Assembly (NCBI GenBank): GCA_030430495.1
Contig: JAUIKM010000004.1
Location: 1-64,000, forward strand
Reading direction: 5' to 3'
Length of the DNA stretch: 64,000 bases
DNA from: a bacterium
GTDB lineage: Bacteria; Bacteroidota; Ignavibacteria; Kapaibacteriales; UBA7675
The position numbers and the translations under genes are program-made. A model generated the notes under the pieces. It did no database searches. It was given only the letters and a program-made list of their open reading frames with translations, and was not told the DNA's origin. Every line of letters begins with the position of its first letter. Position 1 is the first letter of the stretch. Positions 51,740-61,753 of this stretch are shown here, piece by piece.

Positions 51740-53125
51740 ATGGATATTGACATCACTCTCATACTCGGCTCGATCATCGGATTTGCGATTGTCATCGGCG
51801 TTCTGGTGACGGTCCACGAATTCGGCCACTTCATCGCTGCGCGGCTTGCCGGTATGCGGGTGGAAATCTTTTCGATCGGCATGGGCAAACGCCTTTTCGG
51901 CTTCAACAACATCAACGGTTTTACCTTCGGCGAGCTACCCGACGACTGGGACGGCGGCGACAATACCGACTACCGCGTGGCGATCCTGCCCATCGGCGGT
52001 TACGTCAAAGTGCCCGGCATGATCGACGAAAGCATGGACACCGAACACGTTGAATCCGAACCCAAACCCTGGGAGTTCCGCGCCAAAGGCCCCTGGGCCA
52101 AAGCCCTGTTTATCACCGCCGGCGTGATCCTCAACTGGTTTCTGGCTGTCACCTTCTTCGCATACATCGCCTTTGTCGGCGGTGTGGAGACCAATCCGAC
52201 CACCAGCGTCGGCTACGTCGTTCCCGGCACGGCGGCCGAAGACGCGGGCCTGCGCACGGGCGACCGCATCTTCACTATTCGCGGCGATACCGTCCACAAC
52301 TGGGACGACATCATGGAAGGGCTCTTCTTCGACGACATCGGCAGCGACGTCGACGTCCAGCTCTACCGCAAGGGCGTACTGCGCCGACTGACGCTTTCGG
52401 GATTCAGACTGGCCGAGTTCCTCAAACATCCCCGTCGTTTTACCGGCCTCGTCAACAACCGCAGCGCCACCTTTGTTGCCAGCGTTGGCTCCGACCGTGC
52501 AAAGGAACTGGGCCTGCAACCCGGCGATACCATCGCCTACCTCAATACGGTTAAAATTTTCTCCTATGATCAGTTCCGGAACTACGTGGTGGCTCGCCCC
52601 GGCGAAACCATCGAAGTCACGTGGAAACGCGGCGCGGAAATGCACAGCGGCAAGGTGACCATTGACGAGACGGGAAAACTGGGCATCGGCCTGGGCGAGG
52701 AGTTCAACGGCATCCCGCGCGAATTCACCTTTGCCGGTTCGTGGAGTTACGGCTGGAACCGTTCCGTCAGCATTCTGACCGGCTTTTTCAACACGATTAC
52801 GGCAATCTTTACCGGCAAAGTGTCGGCCGGCGACTCACTCGGCGGGCCGATTGAGATAGCCAAACAGTCCGGTCTGCGCCTGCTCAGCGGCGACTTCAAC
52901 GGTTTCCTGGCCTTCATGGCTTCCCTCTCGGTCGTGCTGGCGCTGATCAACATCTTGCCGATTCCCGCGCTCGACGGCGGCCACCTGGTCATCATCATCG
53001 TGGAAGGCGTGATGCGGCGCGAACTGCCGACCAAAATTAAAATCTACATCCAGTACGCCGGCCTGATCTTTGTGCTCGGCCTGATGATTCTCGTGCTCGG
53101 TCTCGACATCAGCCGCTGGTTCTGA
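51740..53125 (+). CDS. rseP: Site-2 metalloprotease RseP
   Basis: 461 residues. The zinc motif HEFGH stands in the first membrane helix (VTVHEFGHFIAAR, residues about 26-38), PDZ domains lie in the periplasmic part (GYVVPGTAAEDAGLRTGDRI and RAKELGLQPGDTIAYL), and the final membrane segment has NILPIPALDGGHL near 405-417. RseP cleaves anti-sigma factors and signal peptides in the membrane, so it may act on the Dma-like anti-sigma factor 44 kb away (inference). ATG 51740 chosen on the family start. Confidence 0.96.
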   Translation: MDIDITLILGSIIGFAIVIGVLVTVHEFGHFIAARLAGMRVEIFSIGMGKRLFGFNNINGFTFGELPDDWDGGDNTDYRVAILPIGGYVKVPGMIDESMDTEHVESEPKPWEFRAKGPWAKALFITAGVILNWFLAVTFFAYIAFVGGVETNPTTSVGYVVPGTAAEDAGLRTGDRIFTIRGDTVHNWDDIMEGLFFDDIGSDVDVQLYRKGVLRRLTLSGFRLAEFLKHPRRFTGLVNNRSATFVASVGSDRAKELGLQPGDTIAYLNTVKIFSYDQFRNYVVARPGETIEVTWKRGAEMHSGKVTIDETGKLGIGLGEEFNGIPREFTFAGSWSYGWNRSVSILTGFFNTITAIFTGKVSAGDSLGGPIEIAKQSGLRLLSGDFNGFLAFMASLSVVLALINILPIPALDGGHLVIIIVEGVMRRELPTKIKIYIQYAGLIFVLGLMILVLGLDISRWF

Positions 53126-53175
53126 TGCTCGCGGCCTTTGTTTAAGTCAGTCACATTTCGGGGCCGCCCGCTCTC

Positions 53176-53967
53176 ATGCTGCACATACTCGTTACCAACG
53201 ACGACGGAATCGATTCGAAGGGCATTCACGCGCTCGTGCACGAATTGCGCAGCTTTGCGCGGGTGACGGTTATCGCGCCGGACCGCCAGCAGAGCGCCGT
53301 GGGCCACGCATTGACAGTTGCGGATCCGCTGCGCGCAACGCCTTTTCATCGCGACGGTGAACTCTTTGGTTTTGCCGTCAGCGGCACGCCGGCCGACTGC
53401 GTCAAACTCGGCCTGACGACGCTGATGAGCGAAAAGCCGGACCTGGTGGTTTCCGGTATCAACCACGGCGCCAACACAGCCGTTAATGTCGTCTATTCCG
53501 GGACGGTCTCGGCCGCCACCGAAGGCATGATTATGGGCGTGCCGTCGATTGCCGTTTCCCTCTGCAATTTTGATCCCGACGCGGACTGCACTGCCGCCGC
53601 ACACTTTGCCGGAATTATTGTTCGTCACGCGCTCGATCTGAACATTCCCACGGGCAGCATACTCAACGTCAACGTGCCCGCGCTCCCGCGTGAGGAGATT
53701 CAGGGCATCAAGTTCGTGCCGCTCAGCCGCGGATACTGGGACGACAGGTATGACGTCCGCAGCGACCCGATGCAGCGCACCTACTACTGGATTCACGGCA
53801 CGTACCACGTTCCGGCCGGCGAGCACGAGTCCGACGACGGCGCTCTGGCCGACGGCTACGTGGCCGTCACGCCCATCAAGTTTGAACTGACCGACCGTCC
53901 AACCCTCGCTTCGCTTGCATCTCGTTTCAATGAACTCCAGAACGGCGCAGGCGCAAATCCGCGCTAG
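53176..53967 (+). CDS. surE: 5'/3'-nucleotidase SurE
   Basis: 263 residues. The metal-binding start NDDGIDSKGI, then VIAPDRQQSAVGHALT and SGINHGANTAVNVVYSGTVSAATEG are characteristic of the SurE phosphatase, which dephosphorylates nucleoside monophosphates. Normal length. Starts 50 bp after rseP and ends the housekeeping cluster; the next gene is a T9SS surface protein. Confidence 0.97.
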   Translation: MLHILVTNDDGIDSKGIHALVHELRSFARVTVIAPDRQQSAVGHALTVADPLRATPFHRDGELFGFAVSGTPADCVKLGLTTLMSEKPDLVVSGINHGANTAVNVVYSGTVSAATEGMIMGVPSIAVSLCNFDPDADCTAAAHFAGIIVRHALDLNIPTGSILNVNVPALPREEIQGIKFVPLSRGYWDDRYDVRSDPMQRTYYWIHGTYHVPAGEHESDDGALADGYVAVTPIKFELTDRPTLASLASRFNELQNGAGANPR

Positions 53968-54049
53968 TATCACGTCGTTATTTCATATATTAACATTCTG
54001 TAATCACGGTAACCATTTGTAAAGCCATTTCGGGGCGGACGGCACAAGG

Positions 54050-56716
54050 GTGAAGGTTTTGCATTGCGGACGCACACGGCAGAAAACGCTACTTTGCCTC
54101 CTGACAATTGCCCTGGTCCACGCTCTCAGCGCCACGGCCGCGGCTCAGGACTGGCGTTTTTTTGGTCAATTGACGGAAGCGCGGCACCACCACGCGGCGT
54201 TGGCCGTTTCCCCGGAGCGCATCCTCGTCATCGGTGGATGGGGCGCATCAAGCGCTTCCAGTTCCGGCATCCCGCTCAGCTCGTGTGAACTCATCGACCT
54301 TGAGAGCCGCACAATTCAGGCCGGTCCTTCGCTGAACACGCCGCGCGCTGAGTTCATCGCGCTGCAAGCGCCGGACTCCAGCATCATCGTCATCGGCGGC
54401 ATCACCGTTTCGCCCTACGTCGTCACCGGTTCCATCGAACGCTACGACCGCACAAACAACAGCTGGACTGAAATCGGACAACTTCAGGAGCCGCGCTACG
54501 GATTGCACGCCGCCTTTGTCGACGGCTCAACCATCGTGATTGCCGGCGGCAAAACCGGTCTGTCCGACTACCTTAAAAGCGTCGAAATATTTGACCTCGA
54601 AACTGGCCAGTCCCGCCTGCTGGACACTGATTTGCTGAACGACCTGAACGGCGGCGTCATGGTGCATCCCGCCGGCGGAGTTCCCCTGCTGATCGGCGGA
54701 CGTACCGGCGGCGCGGGCAGCCTGCGCGATAGTCGTTTTTACCGTTTCGCGGCCGAAACGTGGTCCCCCGCCGTCGATTTCTGGCCGGACGGCCTGGGCG
54801 CCTTCCAGCCCGCCGCGCTCACGCTGTGGTCCGGCGAAGCAGTCGTCAGCGGCGGCAGCACCTCCGAACTGGGCGAGGTTGTATTTCGCAACGACGTGGT
54901 GCTCATCGACGATGCCGAGAGCCCGGTTTCCCTCCCGCCAATGCCGGTCGAGCGCATTCTGCACACAATGGTTCAGTTTACGCCCCAACAATTTCTGGTT
55001 ATCGGCGGACGCGATGAAGCAGGCGCGACGCTCGGCAGCACGGACATCTACACGCGCAACGGCAATGACTGGGCGCATGGCAACGGTCCGCAGCTCGGTA
55101 CGCCGCGGCGCTTCGGCGTTGGCGTGTCCATGCCGCAACGCGACGCCAACGGCGCATTTGTCAATGGACGGGCGCTGATAATCGGCGGGTTCCGCAATCA
55201 GTCCAATGTCTCCTCCGTCGAAATCATCGAAGAAACGCCCACCGTCACCGGGCCGGTTATATTTAACATTGTCAAAAACTGTACCTCGCTTACATTTTGC
55301 GTGACCGACCCCGCCAATCAGATTGTGCTGGTCGAAAATCAACGCACGGGCAATATCAATCTGGAAACCGACCAGATCATCAGCACCAAAATCACCATCT
55401 CACTCAGCCTGATCGAAACGCGCGAGCCCAACAGCTTCGACGTTCACATCGAGAACTCCGAGGGTGGATTCATCGATTTCAGCGGCACGATCGACTTCAG
55501 CATCAATCCCCTGCCGCAAATTGTCGCCGACGCCGCCGGCATATGCAGGGGCGACGAAATGGAATTGCGCGTCGACGGAGTTTTTGAATCTTACCTGTGG
55601 AGCAACGGTGAGACGAGCAGCTCCATCACGGTAAGCCCGCCCGTCAGCTCCGTCTTTACCGTCGAACTGATCGATTCAAACGGCTGCACCGCCATAACCG
55701 ACCCTTTTGCGCTCTCTGTTTCCGAGCCGCCCCTTGCGCCCAACCTCAAGCGGGATGTTTCCTCCTTCACGCTGTGCGAAGGCCAGAACGACTCGCTGAC
55801 CCTGGCCGTTGATCCCATTTATGATTCTTACACGTGGTTCGTCGACGAGCAGCCGGTTTCCAACGAATCGTCGATCGTAGTCAAAACGATGTCCTCCGTT
55901 TACGTGGTCGTCAGCAACTCGCCGGGATGTTTCGTCAGCTCGGATACCGTCTTTGTGCGCGTTCAGAACGACATCTGGGCCTTCCCCTCGCTCCGGGACA
56001 ATCAGCATTTCCTGGACTGTGCGGCTGCCACGACGGCGCTGTACTGCGAAGAAATCCCCGTTGTCAATATTTCCGACTTCCCCGTCGAAATCAACCGCTG
56101 GACCTTGCGGGCTTACAACAACCCCGAGTTCTCCTTTCCGCTTGGTCAGTTCGACACGGACGAATTGAAGCAGGTCGCTCCCGGCGCGACGGCCTACCTG
56201 ACGATCTGTTACGCTCCGATCAATCTGCGCCCCAGCAGCGTCGACATTCTCGTCAGCGACAACGACAACTGCGAAATCGGCGATTTTCAGGTTGTCTGCA
56301 GCGGTATTCAGGTGCGCGAATTCAGCGGCCTGAGTGAGTGCAACGTGCCGGTCACGGCCACATCCGGCGGTGGAAAACCGATCGGCGATTTCAAGCTGCC
56401 GCCCATCGGCGAGGCAATCATCAGTCCCAATCCGGTGCGACGCCTGGCGGAATTCGACATCGACGTCGGCGCTGTCATGACCGGCTCTCGCGTTCCCGAC
56501 GCCGTGCTGACGGACGCTCTCGGACGTTCGGTGCTGCGCGTTCCGCCGCGACGCCTCGTGGTTGAGCTTTCAGAAATTTTGCAGAACGACGCGACGCCTT
56601 TACCCCACCGTCGCATCGCCAATTACAGTGCGGATCTCGGCTCGCTGCCGCCCGGCATGTACTATCTGACGGTTCCGGGCCTTGGCAAAGCCTTTTTGCT
56701 TGCCCTCGAGCGCTGA
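54050..56716 (+). CDS. Kelch-repeat T9SS-sorted surface protein
   Basis: 888 residues. A signal peptide ending near ATAAAQ precedes about six kelch-type repeats in the first 390 residues (RILVIGGWG, STIVIAGGKTG, VPLLIGGRTGG, QFLVIGGRDEAG). A PKD/Ig-like segment follows (GDEMELRVDG, YLWSNGETSSSITV), then two or three further beta domains, and a T9SS sorting domain from about 790 (IISPNPVRRLAEFDID, ending LPPGMYYLTVPG). The start is GTG at 54050, 82 bases after surE. It is a paralogue of the next gene. Confidence 0.85.
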   Translation: MKVLHCGRTRQKTLLCLLTIALVHALSATAAAQDWRFFGQLTEARHHHAALAVSPERILVIGGWGASSASSSGIPLSSCELIDLESRTIQAGPSLNTPRAEFIALQAPDSSIIVIGGITVSPYVVTGSIERYDRTNNSWTEIGQLQEPRYGLHAAFVDGSTIVIAGGKTGLSDYLKSVEIFDLETGQSRLLDTDLLNDLNGGVMVHPAGGVPLLIGGRTGGAGSLRDSRFYRFAAETWSPAVDFWPDGLGAFQPAALTLWSGEAVVSGGSTSELGEVVFRNDVVLIDDAESPVSLPPMPVERILHTMVQFTPQQFLVIGGRDEAGATLGSTDIYTRNGNDWAHGNGPQLGTPRRFGVGVSMPQRDANGAFVNGRALIIGGFRNQSNVSSVEIIEETPTVTGPVIFNIVKNCTSLTFCVTDPANQIVLVENQRTGNINLETDQIISTKITISLSLIETREPNSFDVHIENSEGGFIDFSGTIDFSINPLPQIVADAAGICRGDEMELRVDGVFESYLWSNGETSSSITVSPPVSSVFTVELIDSNGCTAITDPFALSVSEPPLAPNLKRDVSSFTLCEGQNDSLTLAVDPIYDSYTWFVDEQPVSNESSIVVKTMSSVYVVVSNSPGCFVSSDTVFVRVQNDIWAFPSLRDNQHFLDCAAATTALYCEEIPVVNISDFPVEINRWTLRAYNNPEFSFPLGQFDTDELKQVAPGATAYLTICYAPINLRPSSVDILVSDNDNCEIGDFQVVCSGIQVREFSGLSECNVPVTATSGGGKPIGDFKLPPIGEAIISPNPVRRLAEFDIDVGAVMTGSRVPDAVLTDALGRSVLRVPPRRLVVELSEILQNDATPLPHRRIANYSADLGSLPPGMYYLTVPGLGKAFLLALER

Positions 56717-56885
56717 AGTCACGCGTTCGCTCCGGTCCGGCCCCCCGCCCCGCGGTCGGGTCAATTGCCCATCTCCCTTGCCGGGCATCTGAATCGCGAT
56801 GCCGCATGCTGTGTCATTGGCAGTGTCCGCCCTGTTTTTTCGCATGATATACACAAGACGTATCCCGCAAACCCAGGAACTCTTC

Positions 56886-59800
56886 ATGCCTGTACACAAA
56901 CTCTACCCGCCAAAATTTCTCGTAGCGGCCTTCGTTGGCGCTATCTGTTTGTTTCTTGTTGGACCGACTTTCTTGTTTGCCGCCGAGTGGGAAGAGTTCG
57001 GCCGGCTGACGAGCCCGCGCTCCTCCGTGTCCGCCGTACGGCTCGATGCCGACCGCGTCATGGTCATGGGCGGATTTGGCAGCGACAACATGTCGGTCAA
57101 AACGGTTGAAATCCTCGATCTGAACTCACGCACCGTCACTAAAGCCGCCGACATGAATGTCGCGCGCGCCGAATTTGTCGCCCTGCGCGGTGAAGACGGA
57201 ATGGTCTACGCGGTCAGCGGCGCACCGCCGGGACTGGAAGGCGCAACGCCTTCGGTTGAACGCTACGATCCCGAGACAAATGAGTGGACCGAAATCGGCG
57301 AGCTGCTGCTCGGCCGCCGGCAGTTTGTAGCCTACTTTATTTCGCCAACGGAAATCCTGGTAGTCGGCGGCGACGCGTTGGACCTGATAGCGCGCGCGCA
57401 CTGTGAAATTTTCGACGTCACGGACGGCAGCAGCACGCGCATCGCGGACTACCCGTCGCGCATCAACGAACACGTCGGCGGCATCACCAGCTTCGGCGTC
57501 GGTTACATCGCCGCGGGACGCATGGGCGGCAAGGACAGCGACCGCTCGGCGGACGTCAATTCTTATGTTCGCAACGGCGACGTGTGGCTTAAAATCAGCG
57601 AGCTTGATGCTTCCGGCGCAAAGGCGGCGGGAACGCGCCTGCGCCGCGGCAACGCACTTGTCAGCGGCGGCGTGCTGCTGGAATCCAACCTTGACTTGCT
57701 CGACGACATTTACCTCGAAAATCAGAACGTTTTCAGCAACATCGCGGACATGCTCACGCCGCGCTACGGGCACGGCATGGCCCAGTGGAGCTCGGATTCG
57801 GTCCTGATCGCGGGTGGCTTCAACGACGAGGACGAAGCGCTGGACAAGACCGAATGGCTCAACGTGAACCGGCGCTCCGTCAGCGAAGGGCCCGACATGG
57901 ACATTGAGCGCGGCACTTTTGTCCTGATGGATGCGGCCACGTTTACCGTGCGCGGCAACCTGCACACCAAACGCATCCTGGCGATCGGAGGAGAGACTGC
58001 CAACGGCGAACCGAGCGACCTCATCGAGGTCATGGAAGAGCTCGCACCGGAAATTCCGCCCGTACCCCACGTAATCAATTTCTACGCCGCCGTGCGCAAT
58101 ATTCAGCCCTGCCCCGCCCGGCTGACGGTGTCCAGCCTTGACGGTTTTGAGCGCGGCGATCGCATCGCGATTATCCAGATGCAGGGCGGCGCGTTTAACA
58201 CCGATCCCGATTCGCCGCAATTCGGCCAGATCCTTGAGACGAGCGCCGGACAATGGGAGTATGCCGAGATCGCGGCAATCGAAGGTTCGGACATCGTCCT
58301 GGAAAACACGTTGGTCAATGACTACGACCTGAGCGGCGCAATACAGATTGTCAGCGTGCCGGAGTTCGACGTCCTGGAAGTTTATGACCCGATTATTGCT
58401 CTCCCCTGGAATGGCCGGACCGGCGGCGTGATTGCTTTGAAGGCCAACGAAGTCAAACTGTACGAAGACATCGACGCAGGCGGAACGGGTTTCCGCGGCG
58501 GCAGCGCCAACAGCGGCAAACCTGTCGTTGAACACCGCGCCGACTACGCAGCGGCGCGCGGCGCGCAATTCGCAGGACGCGGCGAGGGAATCGGCGGTTT
58601 TGGCCCCGACGGTCTGCAGGGCGGCCGCAACAGCTTCGCCACCGGCGGTGGCGGCGGCAACAGTTACAAAGCCGGCGGAGGTGGAGGCGCAACGCTTGGC
58701 CGTACTATCAACAACCGACAGTTTGGCCAGGGCGGTTTTGGCGAAATCAACGGCCTGGCGCTTGGGTCGCCGCAGAATGCGGCCGGTCGCGGTGGTGACG
58801 GAGCCAATATCAGCGGCAACTTGTTGGTCGCAGGCGGAGGTGGTGGCGCCGGCCATGCCGATGGAGGCGTGGCGTCAAACGGCGCGCGCGGCGGCGGCAT
58901 TATCCTGATCGACGCCGAGTCGATATTCTCCGCGGGCGGGATGCTGAAGTCCGACGGCGACGACGCAGTCGCGGCAGCAGACAACGGCGGCGGCGGCGGC
59001 GGTGCAGGTGGAACGGTTGCCGTCTTTGCAGGCGAATACACCGGCGACACTCTCCTGATCAGCGCGCGCGGCGGACGCGGTGCGGATGTGATGATCAACG
59101 GGCTGACGCAGCGACGCACCGGTCCCGGCGGCGGCGGCCACGGCGGACGATTTGTCGCTGCCACAGGCAGCAATTCACTCAGGTTTCGGGCAGATCACTC
59201 TCCGGGTGAAAACGGTCTGTTTACCGGCCAATTCGCTCACGGCGCAGTCGATGGCGGCTCCGTGAACGCCGAGTTCCACAACACCGTCAAAAGCGACATT
59301 CCGAACGATGCGCTTGAGCTCGACATCAATATCACCGAGAGTGAAATCTGCATCGGCGACGACCTCGTGTTTGAAGCCGCGGTCTCCGGCGCCGGCGAAG
59401 GACTCGTCTACGAATGGGAGCCCGAAGAAGCATTCCTCAGCATCGATGGTCCGACCGCCGTATACCGCGGCCTGGAGCCCGGCGGCACAGAGCTTAGCCT
59501 GACGGTACGCGACGCCACCGGCTGCGAACAGTACGCGGAAATGTATGTGGCGACGGAAGACTGCAAGCGCTGCGACGAAATCTCGGGCATTATCAACGAC
59601 TACTACGAAATCACGTCCATCGACTACACATCGCGCAGCGTGACAATGAGCGGAGACGTAGCCGCCGCGCGCGGCGACAAATTCCTGCTGATCCAGATGC
59701 AGGGCGCGGCAATTGTGCCCGAGGACAATCCCGGCTACGGACGTGTACTCAACAGCCAGGGCGCCGGCGACTACGAGTTTGTGGAAGTGCGCTTCCGCGA

Positions 59801-61625
59801 CTACGATGCCGACGGCGACGTCACGACGCTGCGTTTCCGCGACGACTTTGTGCGGCCGCGCTACGACGCGTCTTCCGCGTTGCAGCTGATCCGCACGCCG
59901 GAATACAATCACGTCACGGTTTCCGGTCCGGTCACCGCTGAAGAGTGGAACGGCAAAACGGGCGGCGTGGTCGCCCTGCTGGCGGACTGCGTCCTGCTGG
60001 AAGCCGACATCGACGTGAGCGAACTCGGTTTCCGCGGCGGCGAGAAAATCAAACAGGTGGATTGCAATCTGACGCCGAACGACGTGGACTTTGCGACGGA
60101 TGAGTTGTGCCGCACCTCGCCCAAGGGCGAGGGCATCGCCGGTTTCGGGTTGAACGGCGAAGTATACGGCCGCGGAGCGCCTGGCAATGCCGGCGGCGGC
60201 GGCAACAACCACAACGGCGGCGGCGGCGGCGGCGCCAACTTCGGCAAAGGCGGTGACGGCGGATACGGCGTGCCGGACCGCGCCAACAACAAAATCGCCG
60301 GCGGTGTAGCCGGTTACGCTCTGAGTCCGCAATACGGCGTGAACGCCGGCAAAGCCTACCTGGGCGGCGGCGGCGGCGCGGGCCACATCAATCACGGCAA
60401 TGGTTCCGGCGGTGCGCGCGGCGGCGGAATTGTCATTATTCGCGCCGGAAGTATTCGCACGGAGACCCTGCGCACTGTTACGGCAAACGGAGGCAGCGCA
60501 GGCGACGACAGAGCGCCGCTTAATCCCGACGGTTGCGGCGGCGGCGGCGCGGGCGGCAGCGTGGTGCTCGACGCCGACGTGCTCGACGGCGCACTTGCGG
60601 TCAATGCCGTCGGCGGCGACGGCGGCAGTCAGCTGGGCGGCAGCAGTCAGTTTGCCGGCCCGGGCGGCGGCGGCGGCGGCGGTGTGCTGATTACCGGTGC
60701 GCGCCTGGAAACAGACAACATCACGGCAGCGTTGGACGGCGGCGCGGAAGGTACAATTCCACCGCGCGAGGAATTTCCCGGAGCGACGCGCGGCGGCGAC
60801 GGCGCGCAACTGCGCATGTCCTCAATTGTCAGCGGAACGGATCTGGGCGAATACGAATTCTGCCGCGGCTGCCGACCGGTCGTGCTGAATGTGGACGCGA
60901 GCTGCGGCGTGCGCGTGGTGGAATTTCTGGATCAGTCGATTCAGATTGAGCAGATCGAACTGGCGTCCTCCGAAAATGCTCGTTTGCAGATTATTGAGAT
61001 TCTGCCGGCCAATCTCGCTTCCGTGCGCGTGGAGACGATCGACCCGGCGCTGGGCGGCGCGTTTGAGCTCACAGCGCGCAACATGGACGGCCGCATCGTG
61101 CGCATCAGCGGCACGCTGGAAGCGCAGCCGCAGGCCACGCTTACGCAGCCGGATGTGAACGACGAACGCCTGCTGCGTGTAGACCCTGAAGCCGATGTTT
61201 ATCAATGGTATCGCGACGGATTCCGCCTGACGGGCAACGCCGCCCGCAGACAGGAATTCCGCGCGGAATTCCCGGGCGACTACTACGCCGACATCTTTTA
61301 CGAGAACGGCTGCGAAGCGCGCTCGGACACGATAACATTCGAACCCGTGACGGCGGTGGACGAAGCCGGGGAGGCCGGCTTTGCGGTACAACTCTACCCC
61401 AACCCGGTGCAGTCGACGCTCAACGTCGAGCTGGAAGACGGCGGCGAAGCGGTGGAACTGCGGATCGTCGATCTGCTGGGACGCCGGGTGATGCGCCGCA
61501 GCTACGCCGCCGGCGGAACGGGAACGATGATTTCACTCGACCTGAACTCTCTGCCGCCCGGCGGCTACAAACTGATTGTGAAGCGCGCCGCAGGCACGCG
61601 CGTCCTGCCGCTGATCAAACAATGA
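56886..61625 (+). CDS. Giant kelch/glycine-rich T9SS surface protein
   Basis: 1579 residues. Signal peptide (1-33), then kelch-like repeats to about 380. Next come two copies of a 400-residue module, about 393-800 and 896-1330. Each opens with IAIIQMQGG or LLIQMQGA and a WNG[RK]TGGV[IV]AL strand, and then enters a glycine-rich part with GFRGG and runs of Gly. A PKD-like domain separates them (YEWEPEEAFLSIDGPTAV). A T9SS sorting domain ends the protein (LYPNPVQSTLNVE, LPPGGYKLIVK). ATG 56886 has AGGAA seven bases upstream. Its GC-rich repeats are prone to assembly error. It probably acts as an adhesin or matrix protein. Confidence 0.85.
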   Translation: MPVHKLYPPKFLVAAFVGAICLFLVGPTFLFAAEWEEFGRLTSPRSSVSAVRLDADRVMVMGGFGSDNMSVKTVEILDLNSRTVTKAADMNVARAEFVALRGEDGMVYAVSGAPPGLEGATPSVERYDPETNEWTEIGELLLGRRQFVAYFISPTEILVVGGDALDLIARAHCEIFDVTDGSSTRIADYPSRINEHVGGITSFGVGYIAAGRMGGKDSDRSADVNSYVRNGDVWLKISELDASGAKAAGTRLRRGNALVSGGVLLESNLDLLDDIYLENQNVFSNIADMLTPRYGHGMAQWSSDSVLIAGGFNDEDEALDKTEWLNVNRRSVSEGPDMDIERGTFVLMDAATFTVRGNLHTKRILAIGGETANGEPSDLIEVMEELAPEIPPVPHVINFYAAVRNIQPCPARLTVSSLDGFERGDRIAIIQMQGGAFNTDPDSPQFGQILETSAGQWEYAEIAAIEGSDIVLENTLVNDYDLSGAIQIVSVPEFDVLEVYDPIIALPWNGRTGGVIALKANEVKLYEDIDAGGTGFRGGSANSGKPVVEHRADYAAARGAQFAGRGEGIGGFGPDGLQGGRNSFATGGGGGNSYKAGGGGGATLGRTINNRQFGQGGFGEINGLALGSPQNAAGRGGDGANISGNLLVAGGGGGAGHADGGVASNGARGGGIILIDAESIFSAGGMLKSDGDDAVAAADNGGGGGGAGGTVAVFAGEYTGDTLLISARGGRGADVMINGLTQRRTGPGGGGHGGRFVAATGSNSLRFRADHSPGENGLFTGQFAHGAVDGGSVNAEFHNTVKSDIPNDALELDINITESEICIGDDLVFEAAVSGAGEGLVYEWEPEEAFLSIDGPTAVYRGLEPGGTELSLTVRDATGCEQYAEMYVATEDCKRCDEISGIINDYYEITSIDYTSRSVTMSGDVAAARGDKFLLIQMQGAAIVPEDNPGYGRVLNSQGAGDYEFVEVRFRDYDADGDVTTLRFRDDFVRPRYDASSALQLIRTPEYNHVTVSGPVTAEEWNGKTGGVVALLADCVLLEADIDVSELGFRGGEKIKQVDCNLTPNDVDFATDELCRTSPKGEGIAGFGLNGEVYGRGAPGNAGGGGNNHNGGGGGGANFGKGGDGGYGVPDRANNKIAGGVAGYALSPQYGVNAGKAYLGGGGGAGHINHGNGSGGARGGGIVIIRAGSIRTETLRTVTANGGSAGDDRAPLNPDGCGGGGAGGSVVLDADVLDGALAVNAVGGDGGSQLGGSSQFAGPGGGGGGGVLITGARLETDNITAALDGGAEGTIPPREEFPGATRGGDGAQLRMSSIVSGTDLGEYEFCRGCRPVVLNVDASCGVRVVEFLDQSIQIEQIELASSENARLQIIEILPANLASVRVETIDPALGGAFELTARNMDGRIVRISGTLEAQPQATLTQPDVNDERLLRVDPEADVYQWYRDGFRLTGNAARRQEFRAEFPGDYYADIFYENGCEARSDTITFEPVTAVDEAGEAGFAVQLYPNPVQSTLNVELEDGGEAVELRIVDLLGRRVMRRSYAAGGTGTMISLDLNSLPPGGYKLIVKRAAGTRVLPLIKQ

Positions 61626-61650
61626 CAAACAAGACGGCCTTTGCAGAAAG
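61623..61650 (+). repeat. TGACAAACAAG-family element overlapping a stop codon
   Basis: The TGA stop of the giant T9SS gene is itself the start of the element (TGACAAACAAGACGG), followed by TTTGCAGAAAGGG. Confidence 0.5.
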
Positions 61651-61753
61651 GGATGCAAAAGCAGACCAGCGGCAGGTGAAGTAAAAGCGGAGTTTGCCGC
61701 GTCTGGATTCCGGCGTAATTTGTGAGTTTTTGCACGGCCTGGAATGCAACCGT

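Noticed and set aside
59175-60809. 544-codon minus-strand frame opposite the glycine-rich gene
   Set aside because: Arises from GGC/GCC repeats read backwards; poly-Ala product with no signal or motif.
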